The position numbers and the translations under genes are program-made. Of a stretch of DNA of 64,000 bases, positions 53,663 through 62,162 are shown piece by piece (the first letter of the stretch is position 1; every line of letters begins with the position of its first letter). The stretch comes from Terrihalobacillus insolitus. GTDB lineage: Bacteria; Bacillota; Bacilli; Bacillales; Amphibacillaceae. The notes beneath the pieces are model-generated. The model saw only the letters and a list, made by a program, of their open reading frames with translations, made no database searches and was not told the DNA's origin. The stretch spans positions 205,649-269,648 of the forward strand of contig NZ_JAMQKB010000001.1 in assembly GCF_028416575.1 (NCBI RefSeq). Reading direction: 5' to 3'.

Positions 53663-54715
53663 TTAAAAAACAATCTCCTTTTGTTTCTTCGAAGATTCAT
53701 AGATACCGAGTAACATTTTTAACATTTCATAGCCCTGTTCCCCATCAATTACTGGCTGTTGCTTCGTTCGAACACAATCAACAAAATGATCGATTTCCTC
53801 TTTGAATGTGTCCCCGTCCACATACTTAGGAAAAACTTCCGTCAATACCCCGTTTTCTTCCTTATAAATGGTTAACGGAGTCAACTTAGCACCACCTTAA
53901 TCACCAAACAGCTCCAATTGCACACCGTCATCCTGTTCTCCATTGATCGCCCAGGCAATTTCCAAATTAATTACAGCACCATTTTTGAAACGAATCCATG
54001 CAGATGCAAAGTCATCGACATTGACGACATGGTCGGCATTTAACTTCTTATTTTTCGATGTCCATGCAGATATATACTTTGTCTCGTGGTTACCAAATGT
54101 GGTTAACGTCTGGCCGGTGATCGATTGTACTTCTTGTTTGCCCATTAACCACCAGGCGAGATCTAACACATGGACACCGATATCCATCAATGCTCCACCA
54201 CCAGAAAGCTCCTTATTCGTGAACCATCCTTGTGGTGTGCCCCGACCTCGGAACAACTTTGCTTTAACATGATACAGGTTGCCAAATGTACCATTATCTA
54301 TATATTCCCTCAAAATGGCTACATCACGACGAAAACGATGGGTCATTCCAACCATCGTGATCACATTTTTTTCTTTCGTTAGTGTTAAGTAATCATTTAC
54401 TGCCTCCAAGTCGATACCAATTGGTTTTTCGATAAACACATGAATTCCATGTTGTGCAGCTTTTTTTGCAATGGGTATATGGGTAGCATTTGGCGTACAA
54501 ATAAGAACGGCATCCGTATGTGTTTGCTCAATCAATTCATCAATTGTTTGAAATACATTTGGAATATCATGTTTTTTTGCAACAGATGCTGCTCGTTCTA
54601 GATCGATGTCTACTAATGCGTTTACGGTTACATGGTCATTCTCCTGTAAATAGTTAAGATGAACTGATTCAGCAATCGCACCAATTCCGATAATTGCTAC
54701 CTGTACGTTTTCCAT
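53663..54715 (-). pseudogene. Gfo/Idh/MocA-family oxidoreductase broken by one in-frame stop
   Basis: The frame is open from MENVQVAIIGIGAIAESVHL to LELFGD, then TAA at 53897-53899, then continues in the same frame with GGAKLTPLTIYKEENG to the natural stop at 53663. The intact paralogue at 52323 reads LFGDKGGAE at this place, so TAA replaces a Lys codon (AAA to TAA). Full length would be 350 aa with all family motifs (FIEKPIG, TPQGWFTNKELSGGGALMDI). The truncated product lacks the last ~75 residues. A sequencing error or stop read-through would be the alternatives. AAGGTG precedes the ATG, inside the end of the ADH gene. Confidence 0.8.
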
Positions 54716-55730
54716 CCAGATCAACACCTTGCTCGTTATAGTTAATTAATTTCGTTAATGTGGTTGATTGTTTGTTTTGTAACTCCTCGTAAGCTCCAGG
54801 GGCATCAGAAAAGTCAACTTCTTCTGTAATAAATGGCTTCACATTAATCCGCTTCTCACTCACTAGTCGGATATACTCCGCGATATTTCGTCCTTCCGTC
54901 CAGCGGATAAAACCATACGGATAGTCAATCGCATGCTGTTCATATACGTTGTCATAGCGTCCAGGCCCACCCGCTCGTGAAATAAATAGTTGTGCTTCTT
55001 TCGCAAACATCAAGTTTCTCGGAAAATCAGGTTCAATATCCCCAACAATGACCACTTTCCCTTTGTTTCGAATCCATTTTAAGCTCTCATGTGTTAGTTG
55101 AGAACGCTTACCACTTGTACAAAGTAAGACAGCATCTGCCCCTTGGCCATTTGTCGAATGTTGTATTTCATTTTCCATCTCTTCTATAGAGGTGAAGGAT
55201 TTAATATTTGGCTCATCCAACATGTTGGTTCTTTCCTTACTTAAGTCACACGCAATGACGTTATATGCTGCAGCATTGGCAATTTTAGCGATCATTTGTC
55301 CGAGTACCCCAAGTCCGATAACGACAGCCGTTTCCCCAAACTGTAAGTCAGCAATGCGTAAGGCATGAATGGCAATTGCTCCTAGACCAGCAAGTGATGC
55401 CTCCTGTGGCTTAACATGGTTTGGAACTTTGGCGTATAGAGTTTTCGGAACGAGCAAGTATTCTTGATGGTGTACATATGGAGCACCATAACATGCTACA
55501 AGATCACCTTTTTGTACATCCGTAATTCCACTTCCGCATTCTTCCACAACACCCATAGCACTGTAGCCCATGTTAATTCCCGTATCCTTGCTGTTCTCTA
55601 AAATGGTAACCTCTGTGCCTGCAGAAATAGCAGAATACATTGTTTTTACTAGAATATATGAATCTTTCACTATAGGTATATCATCTTCCACAATATGAGC
55701 CCGTTTTTGTTGAGCAATGAGTTTTCGCAA
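54669..55730 (-). CDS. Zinc-type alcohol dehydrogenase-like oxidoreductase
   Basis: The 353-aa medium-chain dehydrogenase has a GroES-like N-terminal part (VKTMYSAISAGTEVTILEN) and a nucleotide domain with VVIGLGVLGQMIAKIANAAA. The usual catalytic-zinc GHE motif is not evident, as in the subgroup found fused to Gfo/Idh domains (bi-domain oxidoreductases). Here its 3' end overlaps the Gfo/Idh gene by 47 nt. AGGAGG lies 7 nt before the TTG at 55730, preferred over the GTG at 55739. Confidence 0.8.
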   Translation of the reverse strand: MRKLIAQQKRAHIVEDDIPIVKDSYILVKTMYSAISAGTEVTILENSKDTGINMGYSAMGVVEECGSGITDVQKGDLVACYGAPYVHHQEYLLVPKTLYAKVPNHVKPQEASLAGLGAIAIHALRIADLQFGETAVVIGLGVLGQMIAKIANAAAYNVIACDLSKERTNMLDEPNIKSFTSIEEMENEIQHSTNGQGADAVLLCTSGKRSQLTHESLKWIRNKGKVVIVGDIEPDFPRNLMFAKEAQLFISRAGGPGRYDNVYEQHAIDYPYGFIRWTEGRNIAEYIRLVSEKRINVKPFITEEVDFSDAPGAYEELQNKQSTTLTKLINYNEQGVDLDGKRTGSNYRNWCDC

Positions 55731-55742
55731 ACCGAGCACCTC

Positions 55743-56795
55743 CTATTCTAACCACCTATTTATGTTTTCTTTTACGTAATCATCATCATGTAAGTGCGGG
55801 TATGCGGAATAGACCCGATCGATTTCTTCCAATTGATTCGGACTCAGTTTTTCATTTTCTAACAGGCACCAGTTGCCCTGCAAAATTCCCTGTCTGGTCA
55901 ATACTTCATTTATCCCAGCGATAGAGCCTTTAAAGTCATTAGCTACGTCAAAAAAGGCAGCATTGGCATCGGTGATCTCTTGCCCCAATGTAAGCAATTC
56001 ACTTGGGACCTGGTTATAGTCCCGTACCTTTTTAATTTCTTCAAAAATTTCAACTACTCGTTTTGTCCATACCGACCAATGTCCAAGTAAACCACCAACA
56101 ATTTTCTTCTTCACCTGTACACCGTCTACGTCGATTCGATATGTTGTCAGTAAATCGTTTACGATGGTATCGTCATTACCTGTATATAAGGCAATTTCTT
56201 CATTTCGACTTGATTGGCATACTGCTCGAACCACATCATGCGTCAAGTACCGGTTAAACGGTGCAATTTTAATTGCGTGTACATTCGAAATATCAGCTAG
56301 CTGTTTCCAAAAATCATAGGTTAATCTTCTTCCACCAACAGCTGGCTGCAAATAAAATCCAATGACAGGAATGATTGCTGCGACCTTCTGTGTACGTTCT
56401 AATAGTGCTTCCTCTGATAGATTCTGTAAACCACCCATACTGAGTAGCCCAAGATCATACCCAATTCTTTTAGCAAATTCAGCCTCTTGAAGCGCTTGTT
56501 CCACTGGCCCACAAATACCAGCAATTTTAATAAACCTTTGCGGAACATTTGCGCGTTTCATTTCATCGATTGCCAGTGTCAGGACTTTTTCAAACAGATT
56601 AAACTTTGGATCACGTATTTCAAATTGGGTTGTATGAACCCCAACTGCTAATCCGCCAACACCAGCATCGATGTAATACCGAGTTAGTGCTCGTTGCCTC
56701 GTAACATCCAGCTTTCGCTCAGTTGTCAGTGCCAGTGGATGTGCTGGTATGACCGTTCCTTCGTGTAAATGCTGTTTGACTTCCTCTCTCAACAT
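55743..56795 (-). CDS. Dihydrodipicolinate synthase family aldolase/lyase
   Basis: The 350-aa protein is longer than DapA (about 290). The DHDPS-like barrel shows GGLAVGVHTTQFEI, GFYLQPAVGGRRL and the probable Schiff-base lysine in VHAIKIAPFNRYLTHDV. Family members are retro-aldolases or dehydratases for keto acids, including sialic acid and keto-deoxy sugar acids. Its position after the epimerase suggests cleavage of an oxidised sugar. ATG follows the epimerase stop without a gap. Confidence 0.82.
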   Translation of the reverse strand: MLREEVKQHLHEGTVIPAHPLALTTERKLDVTRQRALTRYYIDAGVGGLAVGVHTTQFEIRDPKFNLFEKVLTLAIDEMKRANVPQRFIKIAGICGPVEQALQEAEFAKRIGYDLGLLSMGGLQNLSEEALLERTQKVAAIIPVIGFYLQPAVGGRRLTYDFWKQLADISNVHAIKIAPFNRYLTHDVVRAVCQSSRNEEIALYTGNDDTIVNDLLTTYRIDVDGVQVKKKIVGGLLGHWSVWTKRVVEIFEEIKKVRDYNQVPSELLTLGQEITDANAAFFDVANDFKGSIAGINEVLTRQGILQGNWCLLENEKLSPNQLEEIDRVYSAYPHLHDDDYVKENINRWLE

Positions 56796-57812
56796 TTAGA
56801 ATGCTCCTTCCCTCTCCTGAAAATGGGTTGGTTTATTATGGGTTACCCCACCATGTACAACCCATTCCGCAATCATATCCATCATTTCTTGTACCGATAC
56901 TTTTGGATAGCCAAACAGTTTATGGGCGTTCGATGCATTGTTAAGTAGAGCTTTTTCTCGTTCAACATTTTCAAATATTGCTTCTTTCTCAAGTCGTTTT
57001 GCAAACTCTGTTGCTATCCATCTTACAGACAATGTTTCTGGCCCCGTGACATTTAGAATAGTTGGTGGATGATCCACATGTAAGAGGGAACGTACCGCAT
57101 ATTCATTGGCATCTCCTTGCCAAATAACATTGACATTTCCCATCGTTAAATCAATGGCCTTTCCTTTATATACTTGTTTAGCAATTTCCAGTAACACCCC
57201 ATAGCGCAGATCAATTGCGTAGTTTAAACGAAAGATTAGCATTGGTGTTTTATTTTTATAGGAAAAATACGTCAACATTCGCTCACGTCCTAAACATGAT
57301 TGTGCATACTCTCCAACTGGATTTACTGGAGAATCTTCAGAGCATCCATTTGTTAATACGCTTGTAAGTGGATAAACATTCCCTGTTGAAAACGCGACAA
57401 TTCGTGAATCCTTGAACTTTTCGGCTAGCCTACCAGGAAGGTACGCATTCATCGCCCATGTAAAATGTTCATTTCCTACCGTTCCGAACTTATTTCCTGC
57501 CATATAAATAATATTTTCAACGTTTGGTAACGATTGGAGTGCATCTTCATTTAATAAATCAACAGCGATTGTTTCAATTCCCATTGCTTCTAATTCGTCT
57601 CGTAAATTTCCAGAAGAAAATCGAGATACACCAATTATTCGTTTATTAATTCCAACTTCATCGATCGCCCTTTTTATAAGCTTTGCTAACGTCGGCCCCA
57701 TTTTTCCGCCAACACCAAGGATCATTATATCTCCATCAATGGATTGAATATCTTTTATTAATAACTCTGATGGAGTTGTCATAAAATTTTCTAATTCTAT
57801 AATCGTTTTCAT
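56796..57812 (-). CDS. NAD-dependent epimerase/dehydratase family protein
   Basis: The 338-aa extended-SDR protein has the cofactor motif IMILGVGGKMGPTLAKLIKR, NIIYMAGNKFG, a Ser in FSTGNVYPL and GEYAQSCLGRERML where YxxxK would be (Y-A-Q-S-C, so the Lys is not conserved). It is the first gene of the long operon. It may oxidise or epimerise the imported sugar; substrate unknown. It is preceded by a promoter whose -35 lies in the regulon operator. Confidence 0.8.
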   Translation of the reverse strand: MKTIIELENFMTTPSELLIKDIQSIDGDIMILGVGGKMGPTLAKLIKRAIDEVGINKRIIGVSRFSSGNLRDELEAMGIETIAVDLLNEDALQSLPNVENIIYMAGNKFGTVGNEHFTWAMNAYLPGRLAEKFKDSRIVAFSTGNVYPLTSVLTNGCSEDSPVNPVGEYAQSCLGRERMLTYFSYKNKTPMLIFRLNYAIDLRYGVLLEIAKQVYKGKAIDLTMGNVNVIWQGDANEYAVRSLLHVDHPPTILNVTGPETLSVRWIATEFAKRLEKEAIFENVEREKALLNNASNAHKLFGYPKVSVQEMMDMIAEWVVHGGVTHNKPTHFQEREGAF

Positions 57813-57844
57813 TTTGTCACTCCTAGTAATCTATTGTTTAATTT

Positions 57845-57889
57845 ATTGTATGTAGTCAATTATTAAAAGACAAGTCTTTAAATGGTCTT
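57845..57889 (-). promoter_or_regulatory. Promoter of the long glycoside operon with operator A
   Basis: On the minus strand TTGTCT (57868-57873) and TACAAT (57845-57850) are separated by 17 nt. The -35 lies inside GACAAGTCT-N7-GTCTT (57869-57889), a motif repeated at 57969 and 63616. Confidence 0.65.
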
Positions 57890-57923
57890 TTAATCTAATG
57901 TTCTAGAAATAAATGTATGAATT

Positions 57924-57952
57924 TTGACAATATTACAAATTAGCAGTATGAT
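57924..57952 (+). promoter_or_regulatory. Promoter of the GGDEF-wHTH regulator
   Basis: TTGACA and TATGAT are separated by exactly 17 nt, 58-86 bp before the regulator start codon. Confidence 0.75.
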
Positions 57953-57968
57953 AAAAACAATATTAAAG

Positions 57969-57990
57969 GACATGTCTATACTTCTGTCTT
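57969..57990. promoter_or_regulatory. Operator B of the glycoside regulon
   Basis: GACATGTCT-N8-GTCTT lies just downstream of the expected start of transcription and before the AAAGGAGG of the regulator gene, suggesting autorepression. GACATGTC is a perfect palindrome. Confidence 0.6.
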
Positions 57991-58009
57991 AAAAGGAGGA
58001 TGTTAATCT

Positions 58010-59371
58010 ATGGAATTAAAGAATTCAATCAAAGAAATGTCCGAAATTGTCATTGGTATTATTGGACCCACAGAAATTTATGAACAAATAAAAACTGTTT
58101 TGAAATCGTTCCCAAACTTCAAACCGATGTATTTAATCGTCAATTCGAATAATCAGTTTAAGGAAGACGTCATTGCGTTGATGTCCAAGGTAGATGTTGT
58201 CATGTTTACCGAATATCATTTATACTACATGGTTAAACAACATGTTGATTTCAACATCCCCGTCCACCATGTACCACTAATGGGCACAGGTTTATATAAA
58301 TCCTTATTCTTAATCAAAAACATCCATGGACTAACGAATTTATCCGTCGATTCCATTGATCAACAATACGTCAATCTAATTCTATACGAGCTAGAAGAAG
58401 AGGAATGTGAAATGTACGTTTATAAGAACCAATTCCATTCATTTTCGGTTGACGGTATCGTACAATTTCATCAAGACAATCATCGTAAGAATGGGTCAAT
58501 TGTCCTTACAGGAGTTCAAGAAGTATCAACAAAGTTATCAGAATTACACATTCCAAATGAATTGGTAACACCAACAAATCAAGATATGATTGTTTCACTG
58601 GAACGAGCACTACTTGCAACGGAAACAAGGCGAAATAAAGAATCGCAAATTGTATTTGGCTTGATCGATATCGATAACTTTCAAAAGGTAACGGAAAAAT
58701 ATACGTCCGAACATGATGTCCAGCTATTAAAACTACAAATTCAACAAATACTGCTCGACTACATTAAACAGCTTGATGGCCATTTAGTTAACCTTGGTGG
58801 AGAAGAGTACTTATTTATTACCACTCGTGGAATATTCGAGCGGGAAACACGAGGCTATAAGTTCCTTCCATTATTAAAAGATATGAAAAGTGAGATCGGA
58901 ATCACGCTTAGTCTTGGTGTTGGCTTTGGCCAATCTGCTGCTGAAGCAGGTAACCATGCACGACTCGCATTACGTCAATCTAAAGAATTAGGGGGAAATA
59001 TTTGTTATATTGTTCGAGAAGATCGCAGTGTGATCGGCCCTGTAGATATAACAAGCCAGACCCATTATGAACAATATGAGCTATCCATTACGGATGCGAA
59101 ACTATTTGACAAAGCAGAGAAAGCTGGGATGTCTGCTGCTTATATGGCCAAACTGATGGCACGTGTGAAACGTCATAATAAAATTGACTATACAGCACAA
59201 GAATTAGCCTCCACCCTTAATGTCACGATTCGAAGTGCACATCGTATTTTATTAAAATGGATGGATGCTGAATTGGTCGATATCATTGGCGAAGAAAAAG
59301 TAACGTACAAAGGCCGACCAAGACGGATTTATCGACTTAGTTTTATTAATGAAGAGCAGCTAAGTGTGTAA
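58010..59371 (+). CDS. One-component regulator with GGDEF-like domain and C-terminal winged helix
   Basis: The 453-aa protein has an unfamiliar N-terminal sensor region (1-200), a GGDEF-like domain (about 210-335) with LIDIDNFQKV, the signature GGEEY at 263-267 instead of GG(D/E)EF, and ITLSLGVGFGQSAAEAGNHA, and a C-terminal helix-turn-helix (about 390-445, TAQELASTLNVTIRSAHRIL with the wing KGRPRRIYRL). No transmembrane segment is seen. It is divergent from the long operon and flanked by the ABC operon, and the repeated GACAAGTCT motif lies before all three units. It may sense a nucleotide or a sugar; cyclase activity is uncertain. Confidence 0.78.
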   Translation: MELKNSIKEMSEIVIGIIGPTEIYEQIKTVLKSFPNFKPMYLIVNSNNQFKEDVIALMSKVDVVMFTEYHLYYMVKQHVDFNIPVHHVPLMGTGLYKSLFLIKNIHGLTNLSVDSIDQQYVNLILYELEEEECEMYVYKNQFHSFSVDGIVQFHQDNHRKNGSIVLTGVQEVSTKLSELHIPNELVTPTNQDMIVSLERALLATETRRNKESQIVFGLIDIDNFQKVTEKYTSEHDVQLLKLQIQQILLDYIKQLDGHLVNLGGEEYLFITTRGIFERETRGYKFLPLLKDMKSEIGITLSLGVGFGQSAAEAGNHARLALRQSKELGGNICYIVREDRSVIGPVDITSQTHYEQYELSITDAKLFDKAEKAGMSAAYMAKLMARVKRHNKIDYTAQELASTLNVTIRSAHRILLKWMDAELVDIIGEEKVTYKGRPRRIYRLSFINEEQLSV

Positions 59372-59411
59372 CAGGAGAGGAACGAGGAAAGTCCCGCTTC
59401 TGTTACACATA
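59367..59411. terminator. Hairpin between convergent regulator and Gfo/Idh genes
   Basis: GTGTAACAG and CTGTTACAC form the outer stem, with an inner complementary stretch. There is no T-run, so it is a weak candidate that also overlaps both gene ends. Confidence 0.4.
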
Positions 59412-60305
59412 CTGCTTTTCTCCCGTTTGCTTGCTCTTATTTGCCGCCTCAATAAAAAGAATCATTTCCCTCGTTTCTTGTAAATGCACTCGTGAATTCC
59501 CATCCCGGAAAAAACATATGATTTCCTCTAATAAACTCGCATAAAACGGCTTATCACTACTTTTAATAGCAACATATTCTGAACCATCATCATAATGAAT
59601 CACTGCACCAAACTGTTCATTTCCAACACGATTTCCTCTGACTGTCCCTATTCTTCCATCTTTCCATACCCCCGTAATGACATCATAATCACTATTTGAT
59701 TCGGTAGTAACCTCCTTTATCCCTGCACCTAAAAGGCTATACAGCATCTCAATTGTATGAATTCCATACCAAAAAAACCCTGACTGTTCTTCTTCTAAAT
59801 ACATTGGGCCAAAGCAATCTGCGCCAACTACATGTCGATCGGGAAATGCATGAATAACCGCCTGTAGCCCTTCAGCAAACCGCAATGCAGAGGAACTCAT
59901 TATTGGTGTTTCGTACTTATCAGCTAAACGAATCATTACATCCGCTTCCTGAGAACTTAGGCTTAACGGTTTATCAATAAAGATTGGTTTGCGACATGAA
60001 GCAATTTTTTGTAGCTGTTCTAGATGTTGAGCACCATCAACCGATTCTATTAAAATAGCATCGCTTTCTTCTACAACTGCTTTCATCGAATCAACGATTT
60101 TTACCCCATAAGTTTGTTTTAACTCCAGGGTAAACTTATCTAAGCGAGACATACTTAACGCAAAATCAGGTGAGCCATCAGGAAAAGCAGCAACCACTTT
60201 TCCACCTTTCACATGGTACTTCCCGCTTTGATTATGAAGTAATTTTGTAAATGCAATGACATGGCTAGTATCGAGTCCAATCATACCAATATTAAGTTCC
60301 TTCAC
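59403..60305 (-). CDS. Gfo/Idh-like oxidoreductase
   Basis: The 300-aa protein has the N-terminal NIGMIGLDTSHVIAFTKLL and the PIFIDKPLSLS motif, but lacks the NPGGWF-SGGG signature of the other three enzymes; GLDTSHV replaces GxGxxG. This subgroup often accompanies CUT1 transporters. GGGGG lies 8 nt before the GTG start. It is the last gene of the ABC operon and could oxidise the imported sugar. Confidence 0.8.
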   Translation of the reverse strand: MKELNIGMIGLDTSHVIAFTKLLHNQSGKYHVKGGKVVAAFPDGSPDFALSMSRLDKFTLELKQTYGVKIVDSMKAVVEESDAILIESVDGAQHLEQLQKIASCRKPIFIDKPLSLSSQEADVMIRLADKYETPIMSSSALRFAEGLQAVIHAFPDRHVVGADCFGPMYLEEEQSGFFWYGIHTIEMLYSLLGAGIKEVTTESNSDYDVITGVWKDGRIGTVRGNRVGNEQFGAVIHYDDGSEYVAIKSSDKPFYASLLEEIICFFRDGNSRVHLQETREMILFIEAANKSKQTGEKQYV

Positions 60306-60331
60306 ATTAGTTTCCCCCTATTGCATCCATC

Positions 60332-61135
60332 CTATTTTAATCCAGACATTTGGATACCCTCAGTAAAGTATCGTTGAAAGAACAGGAATATTAAGAAAGT
60401 TGGAATAAACGAAAGAGTCGATCCCGTCATTTCAACTCCAAAGTTTCCTTCCTTACCGAGTAACGATGCTAAACCAACTGTTACGGGGAACATTTTTTCT
60501 TCTGTCATGTAAATCAAAGGCTGAAATAAATCATTCCAGTTACTAATAAATGAGAATGTTCCTACGGTCGCAACTACTGGAATGGATAACGGTAAAATGA
60601 TTTTAAAGAAAATCTGGATATCGTTCGCCCCATCAATATAAGCTGCTTCTTCAAAGTCATTCGGAATACCTTGCAGATATTGACGTATGAGGAATACGCC
60701 CATGATTCCCCATAATTCAGGTACAATAAGTGCCCAATACGTATTGATCCATCCAAACTGAGCAAACATAATATACTTCGGAATAATTAGTAATTGCTGT
60801 GGGATCATGATAACAGCCATAAAGGTCCAAAATATTGCTTCTCTTCCTGGAAATTTCTTTTTCGCAAAGATATATCCTAAAACTGCACATAGGAACATTT
60901 GGCTAAATACTGGAATGATGGTAATAATAACAGAGTTAAGGATCCACCTTAGAAAAATCCCATCCCGAAAGATATAAGTATAGTTTGCAATCGATGGGTC
61001 ATTTGGTATCCAGAAGAAAGGATCTAACAACACATATTCCACCTCTTTAAATGAACCTAGCACCATAATGAGAAATGGGAGTAAAAAACTGAACGTCAAT
61101 ATGAATAACAGTATATAGGTAAAAAACTTTTTCAC
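60332..61135 (-). CDS. Carbohydrate ABC transporter permease (MalG-like, CUT1)
   Basis: The 267-aa protein has six helices and the EAA loop EEAAYIDGANDIQIFFKIIL typical of MalG-type permeases. Start is GTG with GGAGTG upstream. It pairs with the MalF-like permease just upstream. No ATPase gene is present in the window, so a shared MsmX-type ATPase must be supplied from elsewhere. Confidence 0.9.
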   Translation of the reverse strand: MKKFFTYILLFILTFSFLLPFLIMVLGSFKEVEYVLLDPFFWIPNDPSIANYTYIFRDGIFLRWILNSVIITIIPVFSQMFLCAVLGYIFAKKKFPGREAIFWTFMAVIMIPQQLLIIPKYIMFAQFGWINTYWALIVPELWGIMGVFLIRQYLQGIPNDFEEAAYIDGANDIQIFFKIILPLSIPVVATVGTFSFISNWNDLFQPLIYMTEEKMFPVTVGLASLLGKEGNFGVEMTGSTLSFIPTFLIFLFFQRYFTEGIQMSGLK

Positions 61136-61166
61136 GTTTTTACACTCCTTCCAAACAACTTGTAGC

Positions 61167-62099
61167 TTAATAGAATGATGATTCCTTGCCTAAATATTTT
61201 CTCTGAATCAATGAAACAACTAAGATAACGAAGAACAATGCATAGGATAAAACAGCGGCATAGCTTAAATTAAGACTACTAAACCCTTGTTGATAGAGGT
61301 AGAAAACGATCGTTGTTGTTGCATAGTTTGGTCCTCCACCTGTAAGGAGATAAGCCGAATCAAAGATTTGGAATGAACCGATTGTTGTGATGATCGCTAC
61401 ATAAAAATGGATCGGTTTTAACAACGGAAACGTCACTTTCCAAAATATTTTTAAAGGTGATGCTCCATCAATTCTAGCAGCCTCGTATAGTTGATTAGGA
61501 ATGGATTGTAATCCAGCAAAATAATAAATCATCGTACTTCCAGCTACTTTAAATATACTTAATCCAGCCAATACGATAAGCGCTTGACCAGAATCCGATA
61601 AAAATAATTGAGAATCCACACCAAAAATATTTAACACCCAATTGACCATGCCATTATCGGTACCACGGAATAACCAGCCCCATAAACCTGCGATAATAAC
61701 AAAGGAGGTTACTACAGGCAAGAAAAATATTCCTTTAAAAAAACCAGCGAATTTAACCCCTGAATTAATAATTAAAGCTAATATCAATCCAAGTGCCATC
61801 GTTGGTACAATATAATAAACAGAGAACATAAATGTATTCCAAAGTGCTTTCCATGCGAGCTTATCATTAAAAAAATTAACCCAATGCTTTAATCCAACCC
61901 ATTCACTATTACCGATTACTCTCCAATCCATAAAGGTTAAAACGAAACTAAATAGGAAAGGGAAAACTTGAAAAATAGCAAAATGGATTAAAATTGGAAA
62001 CAAAAAAATATAAACAATCGCATTTTTCCTAAATCGTTCTTTAAAAGGTAATTTACTTTTAGTTTTGTTAAACCTCTTATTGTTATTCTTCAGTGTCAT
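61167..62099 (-). CDS. Carbohydrate ABC transporter permease (MalF-like, CUT1)
   Basis: The 310-aa protein has six helices, a basic N-terminal tail (KNNNKRFNKTKSK) and the EAA loop YEAARIDGASPLKIFWKVTF. The ribosome-binding site is weak (AGGTG abutting the ATG). It is second in the ABC operon after the binding protein. Confidence 0.9.
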   Translation of the reverse strand: MTLKNNNKRFNKTKSKLPFKERFRKNAIVYIFLFPILIHFAIFQVFPFLFSFVLTFMDWRVIGNSEWVGLKHWVNFFNDKLAWKALWNTFMFSVYYIVPTMALGLILALIINSGVKFAGFFKGIFFLPVVTSFVIIAGLWGWLFRGTDNGMVNWVLNIFGVDSQLFLSDSGQALIVLAGLSIFKVAGSTMIYYFAGLQSIPNQLYEAARIDGASPLKIFWKVTFPLLKPIHFYVAIITTIGSFQIFDSAYLLTGGGPNYATTTIVFYLYQQGFSSLNLSYAAVLSYALFFVILVVSLIQRKYLGKESSFY

Positions 62100-62162
62100 C
62101 ACCTAATTCATATGTAATTTAAGACAGAGCGGGAGATTACTCACCCCTCTGTCCATTATACT

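Noticed and set aside
55743..56795. Sialic acid lyase (NanA) assignment
   Set aside because: The protein is DHDPS-like but about 60 residues longer than NanA, and no NanE or other sialic acid gene is nearby, so only the family is claimed.
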